From NCBI RefSeq assembly GCF_036010665.1, contig NZ_CP108581.1, forward strand, positions 379,501-443,500: 64,000 nucleotides of DNA, given 5' to 3'. The stretch comes from Microbispora sp. NBC_01189. Its GTDB lineage: Bacteria > Actinomycetota > Actinomycetes > Streptosporangiales > Streptosporangiaceae. Numbering within the stretch: the first letter of the stretch is position 1; every line of letters begins with the position of its first letter. This document shows positions 35,327 through 44,483 of the stretch, piece after piece. The translations under genes were made by a program, and so were the position numbers. The notes below the pieces were generated by a model that had not been told where the DNA came from, made no database searches, and was given only the letters and a program-made list of their open reading frames with translations.

Positions 35327-36916
35327 TCAGCCGCGTTCGAGCGTCGCCTCCTCGAAGTCGAGCTCCTGCATCACCCGGTGGAGCACCTCGTCGTCGATAC
35401 GGCGCTCGTCGCGCAGCCGTACGAACACGTCGCGCTCGGCGGCGAGCATCTCCCGGCGCAGCCGCCGGTAGAGCGCGGCGGGCGTCTCCTCGCCCTCCTG
35501 GCCGGTGCCGCCGCCGAGCCGCTCCCAGGCGTGCATGGCCCGGCGCTCGGCGCGGGTGCGCAACTGGTCGACGACCTCCTCGTGAACGTCGCGCACACCG
35601 TCGGAGGTGAGCTCCTCCAGCCGGGACAGCGCCGCCGACGCGGCGGCCTGCTGGGCGCCCGCCTCCGCCAGGTCGTCGGCGTACCGCTCCCTGGCCGTGG
35701 AGACGCCGAGCTTCCTGATCAGCCAGGGGAACGACAGGCCCTGCACGATCAGGGTGCCGACCACGACGGCGAACGTCAGGAACAGCAGCAGGTTGCGCTG
35801 GGGGAAGTCCTCGGGCAGGGCGAAGGCCGCGGCCAGCGACACCACCCCGCGCATCCCCGCCCAGCTCGTCACCACCACGTTCTGCCATGACGGGGTCTTC
35901 GGCTCCCGGGCGCGCACCCGCTTCGACAGCATCCGAGGGAGGTAGGTGCTGGGCGGCACCCAGGCGGCCCGGACGAGGACGACCACCAGGAACAGCACGA
36001 CGGCGTACGTCACGAGCTGCGCGGGCCGCTGGCCGCCCAGCCCGGCGAGGATCGGGCGCAGCTGCAGGCCGATCAGCGCGAACACGATCGACTCCAGCAC
36101 CAGGTCGGCCACCCGCCAGACCGCCCCGGACAGCAGGCGCGTGCCGTACGAGCTGCGGCTGAGCTGGTGTCCCAGGTAGATTCCGACGATCACCACGGCG
36201 ATCACGCCGGAGGCGTGCACGGCCTCGGCCGCGAGATAGGCGGCGTACGGCACGAGCAGCGAGACGCCGTTGGCGATCAGCGCGTCGCCGAGCCGCCGCA
36301 GCACGAGGCCCGCGATCCGCGCGATGGCGAGGCCGATGACCAGGCCGAGCCCGGCGGCCAGGAGGAACTGCCCGCCGATGTCGAGCACTCCCCCGGCCGT
36401 GCCGGCCACGGCGCCGATCGCGACCCGGTAGGCGGTCAGCGCGGTGGCGTCGTTGAACAGGCTCTCGCCGACCAGGATGGTCAGCGCCCGCCGCGGCAGG
36501 CCGAGCCGGCGCCCGATGGCGACCGCGGACACCGCGTCGGGCGGCGCGATGATCGCGCCGAGCGCGAAGGCCGCGGCCAGGGGAAGCTGGGGCACCATGG
36601 CGTGCGTGACGAACCCGACCACCACGGTGGTCATCAGGACGAGCCCGACCGCGAGGAGCCCGACGGGCCGGGCGGCGTCGCGCAGCCGCAGATAGGAGCT
36701 GTCCAGCGCCGCCGAGTAGAGCATCGGCGGCAGGAAGACCAGCAGGACGATATGGGGATCGAGGCTGTAGTCGGGGACGCCGGGCAGGTACGAGACGGCC
36801 AGCCCGGCGAAGACCAGGAGCAGCGGGGAGGACCAGTCCCGCCACCGGGCCAGGGCGGCGACGGCGAGAGCGCCGGCGGGGAGGAGGAGGAACTGCAGTG
36901 CCGTTGAGGTGTCCAT
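35327..36916 (-). CDS. Na+/H+ antiporter (CPA1 family)
   Basis: 529 residues with about 12 transmembrane segments (1-410) and a charged cytoplasmic tail (410-529). The ion-binding motif appears in GESLFNDATAL, with APPDAVSAV earlier, as in NhaP/NHE proteins. The tail is rich in Arg, Glu and Asp (YRRLRREMLAAERDVFVRLRDERRIDD) and probably regulatory. The protein would exchange cytoplasmic Na+ or K+ for H+. The convergent UBP zinc finger gene, 23 bp from its stop, may encode a regulatory partner. Confidence 0.9.
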   Translation of the reverse strand: MDTSTALQFLLLPAGALAVAALARWRDWSSPLLLVFAGLAVSYLPGVPDYSLDPHIVLLVFLPPMLYSAALDSSYLRLRDAARPVGLLAVGLVLMTTVVVGFVTHAMVPQLPLAAAFALGAIIAPPDAVSAVAIGRRLGLPRRALTILVGESLFNDATALTAYRVAIGAVAGTAGGVLDIGGQFLLAAGLGLVIGLAIARIAGLVLRRLGDALIANGVSLLVPYAAYLAAEAVHASGVIAVVIVGIYLGHQLSRSSYGTRLLSGAVWRVADLVLESIVFALIGLQLRPILAGLGGQRPAQLVTYAVVLFLVVVLVRAAWVPPSTYLPRMLSKRVRAREPKTPSWQNVVVTSWAGMRGVVSLAAAFALPEDFPQRNLLLFLTFAVVVGTLIVQGLSFPWLIRKLGVSTARERYADDLAEAGAQQAAASAALSRLEELTSDGVRDVHEEVVDQLRTRAERRAMHAWERLGGGTGQEGEETPAALYRRLRREMLAAERDVFVRLRDERRIDDEVLHRVMQELDFEEATLERG

Positions 36917-36974
36917 CAGACGACGAGATTACTTACAGCTGGAACCCCCGCTGACCACCGGCCCATATATCGGT

Positions 36975-38399
36975 CTACCAGCCCCGCGTGTCCTCCCACG
37001 TCTCCTGGCCGTCGTCCGGCCACTGGGCCTGGCTTTCTCCGGTGGCCCGCCCGGAACGCCGTCTTCCCTGGCGCTCGTGCTCCGCCTGCGGGTCGGGATC
37101 CTGGCCCGCCGGCCACTGGTCCGGCCGCAGTCGCTCGCCCGTGTGATAGGGCGGCGGTTCGTTCACGTACGGCCGGACGGCGCCGAGGCCGAGGGGATCG
37201 TTCGGGTCGACCGCCGGAGGCTGCCGGCGCGGGTCCGCCAGGGGCCCGGTCTGGGTCGCGGAGGACGCGACGAGGCGGTCCTGCGTGGGGGTTCCCCGGG
37301 CGACGAGCACGTCGTTGGGGCCGAGCGCGACCGGAGCCGGGTGGGCCTCGGCGGCCGGAGCGGGCGGCGGCACCGGCGGGCGGGCATACTGCCCTGTGCC
37401 GGGAAAGTCGGGATACTCGTAGTCGCCCTGGTAGTCACCTTCGTAGGTGCTCTGGTAACCGCTCCGGTAGTCGCCACGCGCGGACTGCTCGGGGTAGCCG
37501 GCCTCGTGTCCCCGGTGGGTGTCCGGCGCGGCGTACCCGTTCTCGCCCCGCGCGTACGCGTCGCGGGCGGCGCCGTAACCGTCCTGGGCCTGGCCGTAGG
37601 AGTGCTGCGGCGCGGCGTAGGGATCGTCGGCGGTGTACGGGTCGCGCGGGGCGTAGCCGTCCGCGGCCTGGCCGGCGGCGTACCCGTCGGGCGGCGTGGC
37701 GTAGCCGTCCTGAGCCTGGGCCGCCGGGTAGGCGTCCTGCGCCCGGGCGCCATAGGGGTCCGCGGCCTGCGCCGGGTAGGCCTCCCGCGCCGGGGCGGCG
37801 TAGGGGTCCTGAGCGGGGTAGGCGTCCTGAGCGGGGTAGGCGTCCTGCGCCTGCGTGCCGTACGCGTCCCTGACCGGGGCGGCGTACGGGTCGTGGGCGG
37901 GATAGGCGTCCTGCGCCTGCGCGCCGTACGGATCCGGGGCAGCGTAAGGGTCCGGGGCGGCGTACGGATCCGGGGCGGCGTAAGGGTCCTGGGCGGGATA
38001 GGCGGCCCGGCCCCGGGCCTCCTGCGCGATCTCCTGCCCGTGTTCCTGCCCGTGTTCCTGGCCGTGTTCCTGGCCGTGTTCCTGGCGCTGGGCGGCGTGC
38101 GGCGGGTATCCTTCCCGGCCGGCGGCGGCGTAGCCGTCCTGGTCGGGCGCCTGCCGGGGGAAGGGCCCGGTGCCGGCGTCCTGGTCCGGAACGTCGTCCT
38201 CGGCGTACCCGTCGTCCAGGGTGTCGATCAGACGTCCCACGTCGTCCATGGGCATACGGAAACTGGCCGTGCACATCTCGCCCCGCCACAGACTCAGCAC
38301 CAGCGTGCCGTCGTGCCAGGTGACCCTGAGCACGCGGTCCTGACCCCGTGCGTCGAAGAACACCTCGCCGAACGATGGCAATGGGACAACTTCCGACAT
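36975..38399 (-). CDS. Repeat-rich protein with small N-terminal domain
   Basis: 474 residues from ATG 38399 (MSEVVPLPSFGEVFF); ATG 38408 would add three. Residues 1-65 look globular (FDARGQDRVLRVTWHDGTLVLSLWRGEMCTASFRM). Then come four EHGQ units and a long Tyr/Asp/Pro/Ala region with many QDPYAAP, QDAYPA and QDGYA-like units (about 120-310), followed by a Pro-rich tail. The composition (Tyr every 6-8 residues, Gln/Asp/Pro/Ala) is typical of disordered, condensate-forming sequence. No membrane segment is seen. It is divergent from the DinG-like helicase gene (224 bp). The function is unknown; the domain may be a nucleic-acid or partner-binding module, as an inference. Confidence 0.7.
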   Translation of the reverse strand: MSEVVPLPSFGEVFFDARGQDRVLRVTWHDGTLVLSLWRGEMCTASFRMPMDDVGRLIDTLDDGYAEDDVPDQDAGTGPFPRQAPDQDGYAAAGREGYPPHAAQRQEHGQEHGQEHGQEHGQEIAQEARGRAAYPAQDPYAAPDPYAAPDPYAAPDPYGAQAQDAYPAHDPYAAPVRDAYGTQAQDAYPAQDAYPAQDPYAAPAREAYPAQAADPYGARAQDAYPAAQAQDGYATPPDGYAAGQAADGYAPRDPYTADDPYAAPQHSYGQAQDGYGAARDAYARGENGYAAPDTHRGHEAGYPEQSARGDYRSGYQSTYEGDYQGDYEYPDFPGTGQYARPPVPPPAPAAEAHPAPVALGPNDVLVARGTPTQDRLVASSATQTGPLADPRRQPPAVDPNDPLGLGAVRPYVNEPPPYHTGERLRPDQWPAGQDPDPQAEHERQGRRRSGRATGESQAQWPDDGQETWEDTRGW

Positions 38400-38622
38400 G
38401 GCAGTCATAGTGCCTTTACCAGCCCTTTTTCGTCCACTCGATCCCGGGAACCCTGGCGCAATATCCGCTTCGTCCTCTTTGACCTCACTGGGAAGATCGC
38501 CGTTGATCTTGAGAGCACTGGTATCCAGTGTGCCATGCGGGCCGGGAGGGAGTTCCTGGAACGCCAGGATGTGGTGAACGCGTCACGCACGAGATGTCGG
38601 TGCCAGGGGGTAGCGTTCTGCC

Positions 38623-40794
38623 GTGCCAAAGGACCGTCCCGAGCTTCCGCCCGTCGAAGAACTCCTCACCGCCGCGGTGACCGCGGTGGGCGGCGTCGAG
38701 CGCCCGGGCCAGGTCAAGATGGCGCAGGCGGTGCGCGACGCCGTCGAGAGCGAGGAGCACCTGGCCGTGCAGGCCGGCACGGGCACCGGAAAGTCCCTGG
38801 CCTACCTGGTGCCCGCGATCAGGCACGCGGCCGGGAGCGGGGAGGCCGTGGTGGTGTCCACCGCCACCATCGCGCTGCAACGCCAGCTCGTCGACCGCGA
38901 CCTGCCCCGGCTGGCCGACGCCCTGGAGGGCCTGCTGCCGCACCGCCCCGAGTTCGCGATCCTCAAGGGGCGCCGCAACTACCTGTGCCGCCACAAGATG
39001 GCGGCGGGCATGCCCGAGGACGAGGACGACCAGCTCTTCGACCCGCGCGAGGTCAGCGCGACCGGCCGGATGGTGCAGCGGATCCAGGACTGGGCCGACG
39101 ACACCGAGACCGGTGACCGCGACGAGATCGTGCCGGGAGTCAGCGACCAGGCCTGGCGGCAGTTCTCGGTGACCGCCCGGGAGTGTCTGGGCGCCCAGCG
39201 CTGCCCCAGTGGCGCGGACTGCTTCGCGGAGCTCGCCCGGGAGCGGGCGGGCGAGGCCGACGTCGTGGTGACCAACCACGCGCTGCTGGCGATCGACGCC
39301 ATGGAGGACTTCGCCGTCCTGCCCGAGCACGACGTGGTCGTCGTGGACGAGGCGCACGAGCTCGCCGACCGGGTCACCTCCGTGGTCACCGGCGAGCTGT
39401 CCGAGGCCACGGTGAGCCTGGCGGTGCGCCGGGCGGGACGGCTCATCGAGCAGGGGGTGGCCGACCGGCTACAGGAGGCGGGCGAGGACCTGCGTGCCCT
39501 GCTGGCCGCCGCGCCGCCCGGCCGCGTCGACACGCTGCCGCAGTCGCTCGGGATGACGCTCGCGCTGGTGCGGGACGCCGCGTTCGCCTGCATCACGGCG
39601 CTCGGGCCGCGCAACAAGGACAAGGACGACCCGGAGAACGCCGGGCTGCGCAAGGCCGCGTTCACCGTGCTCGACGACGTCCACGACACCGCGCAGCGGA
39701 TGCTCGACGCGTTCGGCCCGGGGGCCGGCGGGACCGGCTCGGGCCGCGACGCGCCCGACACCGCGGATTCGGACTCCAGGGCCTCGGACTCAGGAGCCTC
39801 AGGCACGGGGTCCTCAGGCACGGGGCCCTCAGGCACGGGGTCCTCAGGCACCGGGTCCTCAGGCACGGGCGCCTCGGCGTCCGGGGGGCCGGCGGGCCGC
39901 GCGGGCGGCGACGCGGAGGCCGAGGAGATCCACCGGGCGGAGGTCGTCTGGCTGGAGGAGGGGCGCGGCCGCGTCCCGCCGACCCTGCGGGTCGCGCCGC
40001 TGTCGGTGGGCGGCATGCTGCGGGACAAGCTGTTCGGCGACCGGACCGTCGTCCTCACCAGCGCCACGCTCGCGCTCGGCGGCACGTTCGACAGTCTGGC
40101 CCGGCAGTGGGGCCTGCGGCCGGGCGAGTGGACCGGCCTGGACGTCGGCTCCCCGTTCGACCACCCGCGCCGCGGCATCCTCTACGTCGCCACGCATCTC
40201 CCCCAGCCCGGCCGCGACGGCCTGCCGGAGGCGTACGTCGACGAGATCGCCGAGCTGATCGAGGCGGCCGGCGGGCGCACGCTCGGCCTGTTCTCCTCCA
40301 TGCGGGCCGCCAAGGCCGCGACAGAGGCGCTGCGCGAACGGCTGGACGTGCCCCTGCTCTGCCAGGGCGACGACTCGACCGGGCAACTGGTCAAGCAGTT
40401 CGCCGGCGACCCCGCCACCTGCCTGTTCGGCACGCTCTCCCTGTGGCAGGGCGTCGACGTCCCGGGGCCGTCGCTGACCCTGGTGATCATCGACAGGATC
40501 CCGTTCCCGCGCCCCGACGACCCGCTCGCCTCGGCGCGGCAGCGGCACGTCGCGGCTTCGGGAGGCAACGGCTTCATGGCGGTCGCGGCCACACACGCCG
40601 CGCTGCTGCTGGCCCAGGGGGCGGGCCGCCTGCTGCGTTCGATGGACGACCGCGGCGTCGTCGCGGTGCTCGATCCCCGGCTGGCCACGGCCCGTTACAG
40701 CGGGTTTCTGCTGAACTCGCTGCCGCCCTACTGGCGCACCACCGACCCCGGCAAGGTCCGCGAGGCCCTGCGCCGCCTGACGGCCGACCTCTGA
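38623..40794 (+). CDS. DinG/XPD-type ATP-dependent DNA helicase
   Basis: 723 residues from GTG 38623. Walker A is AGTGTGKS (51-58) and the DEAH box lies at 242-245 (VVVDEAHELAD). Four cysteines, C122, C188, C194 and C200 (YLCRHK ... ECLGAQRCPSGADC), are placed as the [4Fe-4S] ligands of DinG/XPD enzymes. Helicase motifs IV-VI follow (LFGTLSLWQGVDVPG, QGAGRLLRS). It is predicted to unwind DNA 5'-3' in repair. Between the two RecA domains is a 40-residue Ser/Gly/Thr tandem repeat (SGTGS units; 15-bp DNA repeats at 39780-39880), a likely slippage product. Confidence 0.9.
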   Translation: MPKDRPELPPVEELLTAAVTAVGGVERPGQVKMAQAVRDAVESEEHLAVQAGTGTGKSLAYLVPAIRHAAGSGEAVVVSTATIALQRQLVDRDLPRLADALEGLLPHRPEFAILKGRRNYLCRHKMAAGMPEDEDDQLFDPREVSATGRMVQRIQDWADDTETGDRDEIVPGVSDQAWRQFSVTARECLGAQRCPSGADCFAELARERAGEADVVVTNHALLAIDAMEDFAVLPEHDVVVVDEAHELADRVTSVVTGELSEATVSLAVRRAGRLIEQGVADRLQEAGEDLRALLAAAPPGRVDTLPQSLGMTLALVRDAAFACITALGPRNKDKDDPENAGLRKAAFTVLDDVHDTAQRMLDAFGPGAGGTGSGRDAPDTADSDSRASDSGASGTGSSGTGPSGTGSSGTGSSGTGASASGGPAGRAGGDAEAEEIHRAEVVWLEEGRGRVPPTLRVAPLSVGGMLRDKLFGDRTVVLTSATLALGGTFDSLARQWGLRPGEWTGLDVGSPFDHPRRGILYVATHLPQPGRDGLPEAYVDEIAELIEAAGGRTLGLFSSMRAAKAATEALRERLDVPLLCQGDDSTGQLVKQFAGDPATCLFGTLSLWQGVDVPGPSLTLVIIDRIPFPRPDDPLASARQRHVAASGGNGFMAVAATHAALLLAQGAGRLLRSMDDRGVVAVLDPRLATARYSGFLLNSLPPYWRTTDPGKVREALRRLTADL

Positions 40795-40812
40795 CCGCCG
40801 GCGGGCGCTCCC

Positions 40813-41625
40813 TCACATCCCCGTGACGGCGCCGAACGTCTCACCCTCGTTGAGCCGCCGGACGAGGTCGAGCACGGCATGCGGCCCGCCATTGGCGGTG
40901 ACCCATCGGCTCACCCGGCACGCCGCCCGGGCGTAGGTGTTCCGGTCGGCGCCGGCGGCCCGCAACCAGGCGTCCAGCGTCACAGGCAGCGGAGCGTCCG
41001 TGCTCACGAGGCAGCGGTCCGGCGCGGTGTCTGCGGCGGTGTCGGGCGCGGTGTCGGGCGCGGTGTCGGGCGCGGTGTCTGCGGCGGTGTCGGGCGCGAG
41101 ATACCGCGGGTCGCCGGAGACCAGGACGGCCAGGCCCTCGTTGAACCACTGCGGCACCTGCGCACCCGTGTCCAGCCGGTCGTGCAGTTCGACGTGCGAC
41201 ATCTCGTGCGAGGCGATGACCGGGTCCACGCCGGAGGGCGACAGCATCACCACGCGGTCCAGCACCGCGACCCCCCGCTCCCCGCCGCCGCCGATGCGCC
41301 GGTAGCAGCGGTCGCCGAGGCAGGCGAGGATCCGCGGAGAGGTCCGCCTGCCGCCGTAGAAGTCGCGGACCCGCCGCTCGGCCTCCTCCACGGCCGAGAC
41401 CACCTGCCGCTTCCGGTGCGGCGGCAGGCCCGATTCCGCGTAGACGTTCTCCGCCAGCCGTTCCAGTCCGTAACAGCCGGGGCAGGTGGCGGCGGCGAGC
41501 GCCGGGTAGGCCACGGCCACGACGGCGGCCGCCGCGATCGGCAGGGCCGCGAGCGCGGCGAGCAGCCACACCCGCCACCGGGCCGTACCGCCACGCGAGC
41601 CCGAGCGCCGCCACTTCGATGTCAT
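40813..41625 (-). CDS. Membrane-anchored gluzincin-like metallopeptidase
   Basis: 270 residues. One N-terminal membrane segment (19-45) is followed by an extracellular domain with a zinc motif HEMSH (H140, E141, H144) and, 19 residues later, the gluzincin NEGLA (E163). This spacing fits M1/M61-like peptidases, though the domain is far smaller. Two Cys pairs (C48/C51, C102/C107) may be disulfides. Residues 178-204 are a tandem APDT/AADT repeat from 12-bp DNA units at 41030-41100. Neither family nor substrate was recognised. It lies 16 bp after the SGNH hydrolase gene and is the last gene of the aro-containing leftward run. Confidence 0.65.
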   Translation of the reverse strand: MTSKWRRSGSRGGTARWRVWLLAALAALPIAAAAVVAVAYPALAAATCPGCYGLERLAENVYAESGLPPHRKRQVVSAVEEAERRVRDFYGGRRTSPRILACLGDRCYRRIGGGGERGVAVLDRVVMLSPSGVDPVIASHEMSHVELHDRLDTGAQVPQWFNEGLAVLVSGDPRYLAPDTAADTAPDTAPDTAPDTAADTAPDRCLVSTDAPLPVTLDAWLRAAGADRNTYARAACRVSRWVTANGGPHAVLDLVRRLNEGETFGAVTGM

Positions 41626-41641
41626 GGTCCGGCCGTCGCGG

Positions 41642-42439
41642 TCAGGTGGTGAACGGGGGCAGGGGGCTGAGATCGGGGCGCTTGGGGGCGAGGCCGTCGC
41701 CCGAGGAGGTGCCGCGGAGCCGCCGGCCGATCCACGGGCCGAAGTGCTCCCTGAGCCACTGGACGTCCTCCTGCCGCTTGGCCCTGGGGCCCACCGCCTC
41801 CCGTGACGGCCAGGTCTTGCGCCAGTCGTCCTCGCCGGGCAGGCCGAGCACGTGCAGGACCCTGGCCGCGACCAGGCGGTGGCCCTCCTCGTTCATGTGC
41901 AGCCGGTCCCCGCTCCAGGCCCGCCAGTCGCGCAGCCCCTGCATCGACCACATGTCCACCAGGTGGCAGCCGTACAGGTCGGCGATAGAACGGACGTGCA
42001 GGTAGAAGATCGCGAACCTGCCGCGCACGCGCCGCATGATGGGCGTGTCGCGGGGGTCGGTGCCGGTGAACAGCACGACATCCGCGCCGGTGGCCCGCAG
42101 GTCGCGCACGGCCGCGGCGACCTTCTTGGCCATCCGGTCGGGATCGCTGCCGGGGCGGATGAGGTCGTTGCCGCCGGCGCAGAAGCTGATCAGGTCGGGC
42201 TTCATCTCGACGGCCAGGGGCACCTGGTCGGCGACGATCTGGTCGATCAGCTTGCCCCGTACGGCCAGGTTGGCGTAGCGCAGCTCCGGCTCCACCGACG
42301 CGAGCCGCTCGGCCACCCGGTCGGCCCACCCCCGGTAACGGACCACCTCTCCCGGCGCCGGAGGCGGCGCGTCCGGGAGGGGGTCGCCCAGTCCCTCGGT
42401 GAAGCTGTCTCCGACCGCCACGTACGACCGGTACCCCAT
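41642..42439 (-). CDS. SGNH/GDSL-type hydrolase
   Basis: 265 residues from ATG 42439 with AAGAAGG upstream. The SGNH blocks are complete: GDS (S12), Gly62 in VRGK, Asn91 in GGND, and D178/H181 in GDRLHMNEEGH. There is no signal peptide, so it is predicted to be cytoplasmic. It is a likely esterase or lipase-like enzyme on a small acyl substrate; the substrate is unknown. Residues 215-265 are a poorly conserved tail. It follows aroQ by 13 bp and precedes the metallopeptidase by 16 bp, an unusual placement because shikimate genes are normally followed by translation or peptidase genes. Confidence 0.85.
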   Translation of the reverse strand: MGYRSYVAVGDSFTEGLGDPLPDAPPPAPGEVVRYRGWADRVAERLASVEPELRYANLAVRGKLIDQIVADQVPLAVEMKPDLISFCAGGNDLIRPGSDPDRMAKKVAAAVRDLRATGADVVLFTGTDPRDTPIMRRVRGRFAIFYLHVRSIADLYGCHLVDMWSMQGLRDWRAWSGDRLHMNEEGHRLVAARVLHVLGLPGEDDWRKTWPSREAVGPRAKRQEDVQWLREHFGPWIGRRLRGTSSGDGLAPKRPDLSPLPPFTT

Positions 42440-42452
42440 GATCCTTCTTTCG

Positions 42453-42887
42453 TCACTCGCCCATGTCGGCGATCGCGCGCAGCGCCAGCTCGTACGACCG
42501 CATGCCGAACCCCGCGATCGTCCCGGTCGCCACCGCCGCCACGACCGAGGTGTGGCGGAACTCCTCCCGCGCGTTCGGGTTGGAGATGTGCACCTCCACG
42601 AGCGGCGCCGTACGCTGCGCGATCGCGTCGCGCAGGGCGTAGGAGTAGTGCGTGAACGCGGCGGGGTTGAGCACCACCGGGGTCTTGCCGTCGGCGGCCT
42701 CGTGGATCCAGCCGACCAGCTCGGCCTCGTCGTCGGTCTGCCTGACCTCGACCGACAGGCCCAGCTCGCGGCCGATGTCGCGGCACAGGGCCGACAGGTC
42801 CTCGAAGGTGTGCGCGCCGTAGACGTCGGGCTCCCGGCTGCCGAGGCGCCCCAGGTTGGGGCCGTTCAGGACGAGCACCGGCCTCAT
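42453..42887 (-). CDS. aroQ: Type II 3-dehydroquinate dehydratase
   Basis: 144 residues, the usual length of the dodecameric type II enzyme. [18 protein letters not shown] contains the catalytic Tyr (Y23) and Arg (R18). [18 protein letters not shown] holds the substrate-binding His and Asn. It converts 3-dehydroquinate to 3-dehydroshikimate by anti elimination in the cytoplasm. The ATG overlaps the aroB stop as ATGA, so the two are translationally coupled. Confidence 0.95.
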   Translation of the reverse strand: MRPVLVLNGPNLGRLGSREPDVYGAHTFEDLSALCRDIGRELGLSVEVRQTDDEAELVGWIHEAADGKTPVVLNPAAFTHYSYALRDAIAQRTAPLVEVHISNPNAREEFRHTSVVAAVATGTIAGFGMRSYELALRAIADMGE

Positions 42888-43960
42888 CGGGCCACCTCCT
42901 GGTACGCCGCCTCCAGGAGCTCCTCGGAGGGGTTCTCCAGGCGGGCCGGCCGCGCGACGTCGTCGAGCACGACGAACCGCAGCACGGCTCCCCTGGCCTT
43001 CTTGTCCACCCGCATGTGCTCGCGCAGGCGGGGCCAGGCCCCGGCCCGGTAGGTGGTGGGGAGCCCGACCGACTCCAGGATGGAGCGCGTCCGGTCCACC
43101 ACCTCGCGGCCGACCCGGCCGTCGAGCCGGGACAGCTCGGCGGCGTAGACGAGCCCGATGGCCACCGCCTCGCCGTGCCTGATGTGATAGTCCTCGACCC
43201 GCTCGATGGCGTGGCCGAGGGTGTGACCGTAGTTGAGGATCTCCCGCAGGCCGCTCTCGCGCAGGTCGGCGCCCACGACGTCGGCCTTCACCCGGATCTT
43301 GCGCTCGACCAGCTCGCGGGTGTGCTCGCCCTCGGGGGTGCGGGCGGCGGCGGGATCGTCCTCGACGAGCAGCAGGATCGTCGGATCGGCGATGAACCCG
43401 CCCTTGATGATCTCCGCGAGTCCCGCGACGTAGTCGTCGCGCGGCACGCTCGCGAGGGTGGCCAGGTCACACAGCACGCCCTTGGGCGGGTGGAAGGACC
43501 CGACCAGGTTCTTGCCCTCGGGGGTGTTGATGCCGGTCTTGCCGCCGACGGCCGCGTCGACCATCGCCAGCAGCGTGGTCGGCACCTGGACGACCTGCAC
43601 CCCGCGCAGCCACGTCGCCGCCGCGAACCCGGCCAGGTCGGTGGTCGCTCCCCCGCCGACTCCGACGACCGCGTCGGACCGGGTGATGCCGTACCGGCCG
43701 AAGGCCGACCACAGCTCGGCCGCGACGTGCACGGTCTTGGCCTCCTCGCCGTCCGGCACGGGCAACGCGACGACCTCCAGCCCCGCGGCCTCCAGGGTCT
43801 CGCGTACGGGCCTGGCGATCTCCGGCAGCCCGGCGGGATGGATCACGGCGACCGTGCGGACCTTCGGGTCGAGCAGGCCCGGCAGCTCCGGCAGCACGCC
43901 GGTGCCGACCACGACGTCGTAGGGGTTGTCACCCCGCACGGTGATCCGGGTCGCGGTCAC
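42884..43960 (-). CDS. aroB: 3-Dehydroquinate synthase
   Basis: 358 residues from GTG 43960 in GTGA overlap with aroK. The NAD-binding region ([53 protein letters not shown]) and metal ligands are present: the Glu in [10 protein letters not shown] and the two His in [11 protein letters not shown] and [10 protein letters not shown]. It cyclises DAHP to 3-dehydroquinate, the second step of the shikimate pathway. It is a standard enzyme of the usual length. Confidence 0.95.
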   Translation of the reverse strand: MTATRITVRGDNPYDVVVGTGVLPELPGLLDPKVRTVAVIHPAGLPEIARPVRETLEAAGLEVVALPVPDGEEAKTVHVAAELWSAFGRYGITRSDAVVGVGGGATTDLAGFAAATWLRGVQVVQVPTTLLAMVDAAVGGKTGINTPEGKNLVGSFHPPKGVLCDLATLASVPRDDYVAGLAEIIKGGFIADPTILLLVEDDPAAARTPEGEHTRELVERKIRVKADVVGADLRESGLREILNYGHTLGHAIERVEDYHIRHGEAVAIGLVYAAELSRLDGRVGREVVDRTRSILESVGLPTTYRAGAWPRLREHMRVDKKARGAVLRFVVLDDVARPARLENPSEELLEAAYQEVAR

Positions 43961-44469
43961 AGCGCCGCCTCGATCTCGGCCACGACGTCCTCCGGCTCGC
44001 GGTCGTCGGTCTTCACGACGACCGCGGCGAGCCGCTCGTAGATCGGGCGGCGCTCCTCCATCAGCGCCCGCAGGCGGCTGCGGGGGTTCAGCACGAGCAG
44101 CGGCCGGGCCGAGGCGAGCCCGACCCGCCTGACCGCCTGGTCGAGCCCGACCTGGAGGTAGACGACCCGGTGACCGGCCAGCAGCTCCTGGGTGGCCTCG
44201 TGCAGGATCGCGCCGCCCCCGAGCGCGAGCACCCCGGGGTGATCGGCCAGCGCGGACCGCACCGCCTCCGCCTCCAGCTCGCGGAACCGCTCCTCGCCGT
44301 CCTCCACGAACACGTCGCTGACGCTCTTGCCCGCGGCGGCCTCGACGTCGGCGTCGGTGTCGCGGAACGGCAGGCCGAGACGGTCCGCGAGGAGCCGACC
44401 GGCCGTTGACTTGCCCGAGCCGGGCGGGCCGATGAGGACCGCGGCCGGGCCGTTGGACGCCGATTGCAT
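43957..44469 (-). CDS. aroK: Shikimate kinase
   Basis: 170 residues from ATG 44469; GTG 44475, two codons upstream, is also possible. Walker A is GPPGSGKST, followed by DTDADVEAAAG (shikimate-binding Asp) and FRELEAEAVRSAL (with substrate Arg). GGGAILHEATQELL and the lid RPLLVLNPRSRLRALMEERRPIYERLA complete the family pattern. It phosphorylates shikimate at the 3-hydroxyl. It sits between aroC (14-bp gap) and aroB (GTGA overlap). Confidence 0.95.
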   Translation of the reverse strand: MQSASNGPAAVLIGPPGSGKSTAGRLLADRLGLPFRDTDADVEAAAGKSVSDVFVEDGEERFRELEAEAVRSALADHPGVLALGGGAILHEATQELLAGHRVVYLQVGLDQAVRRVGLASARPLLVLNPRSRLRALMEERRPIYERLAAVVVKTDDREPEDVVAEIEAAL

Positions 44470-44483
44470 GATCACTGACCTTA

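Noticed and set aside
37480..38110. CRISPR-like or satellite array
   Set aside because: The repeats are short, imperfect and in frame within a coding sequence; no spacers of constant length or cas genes exist.
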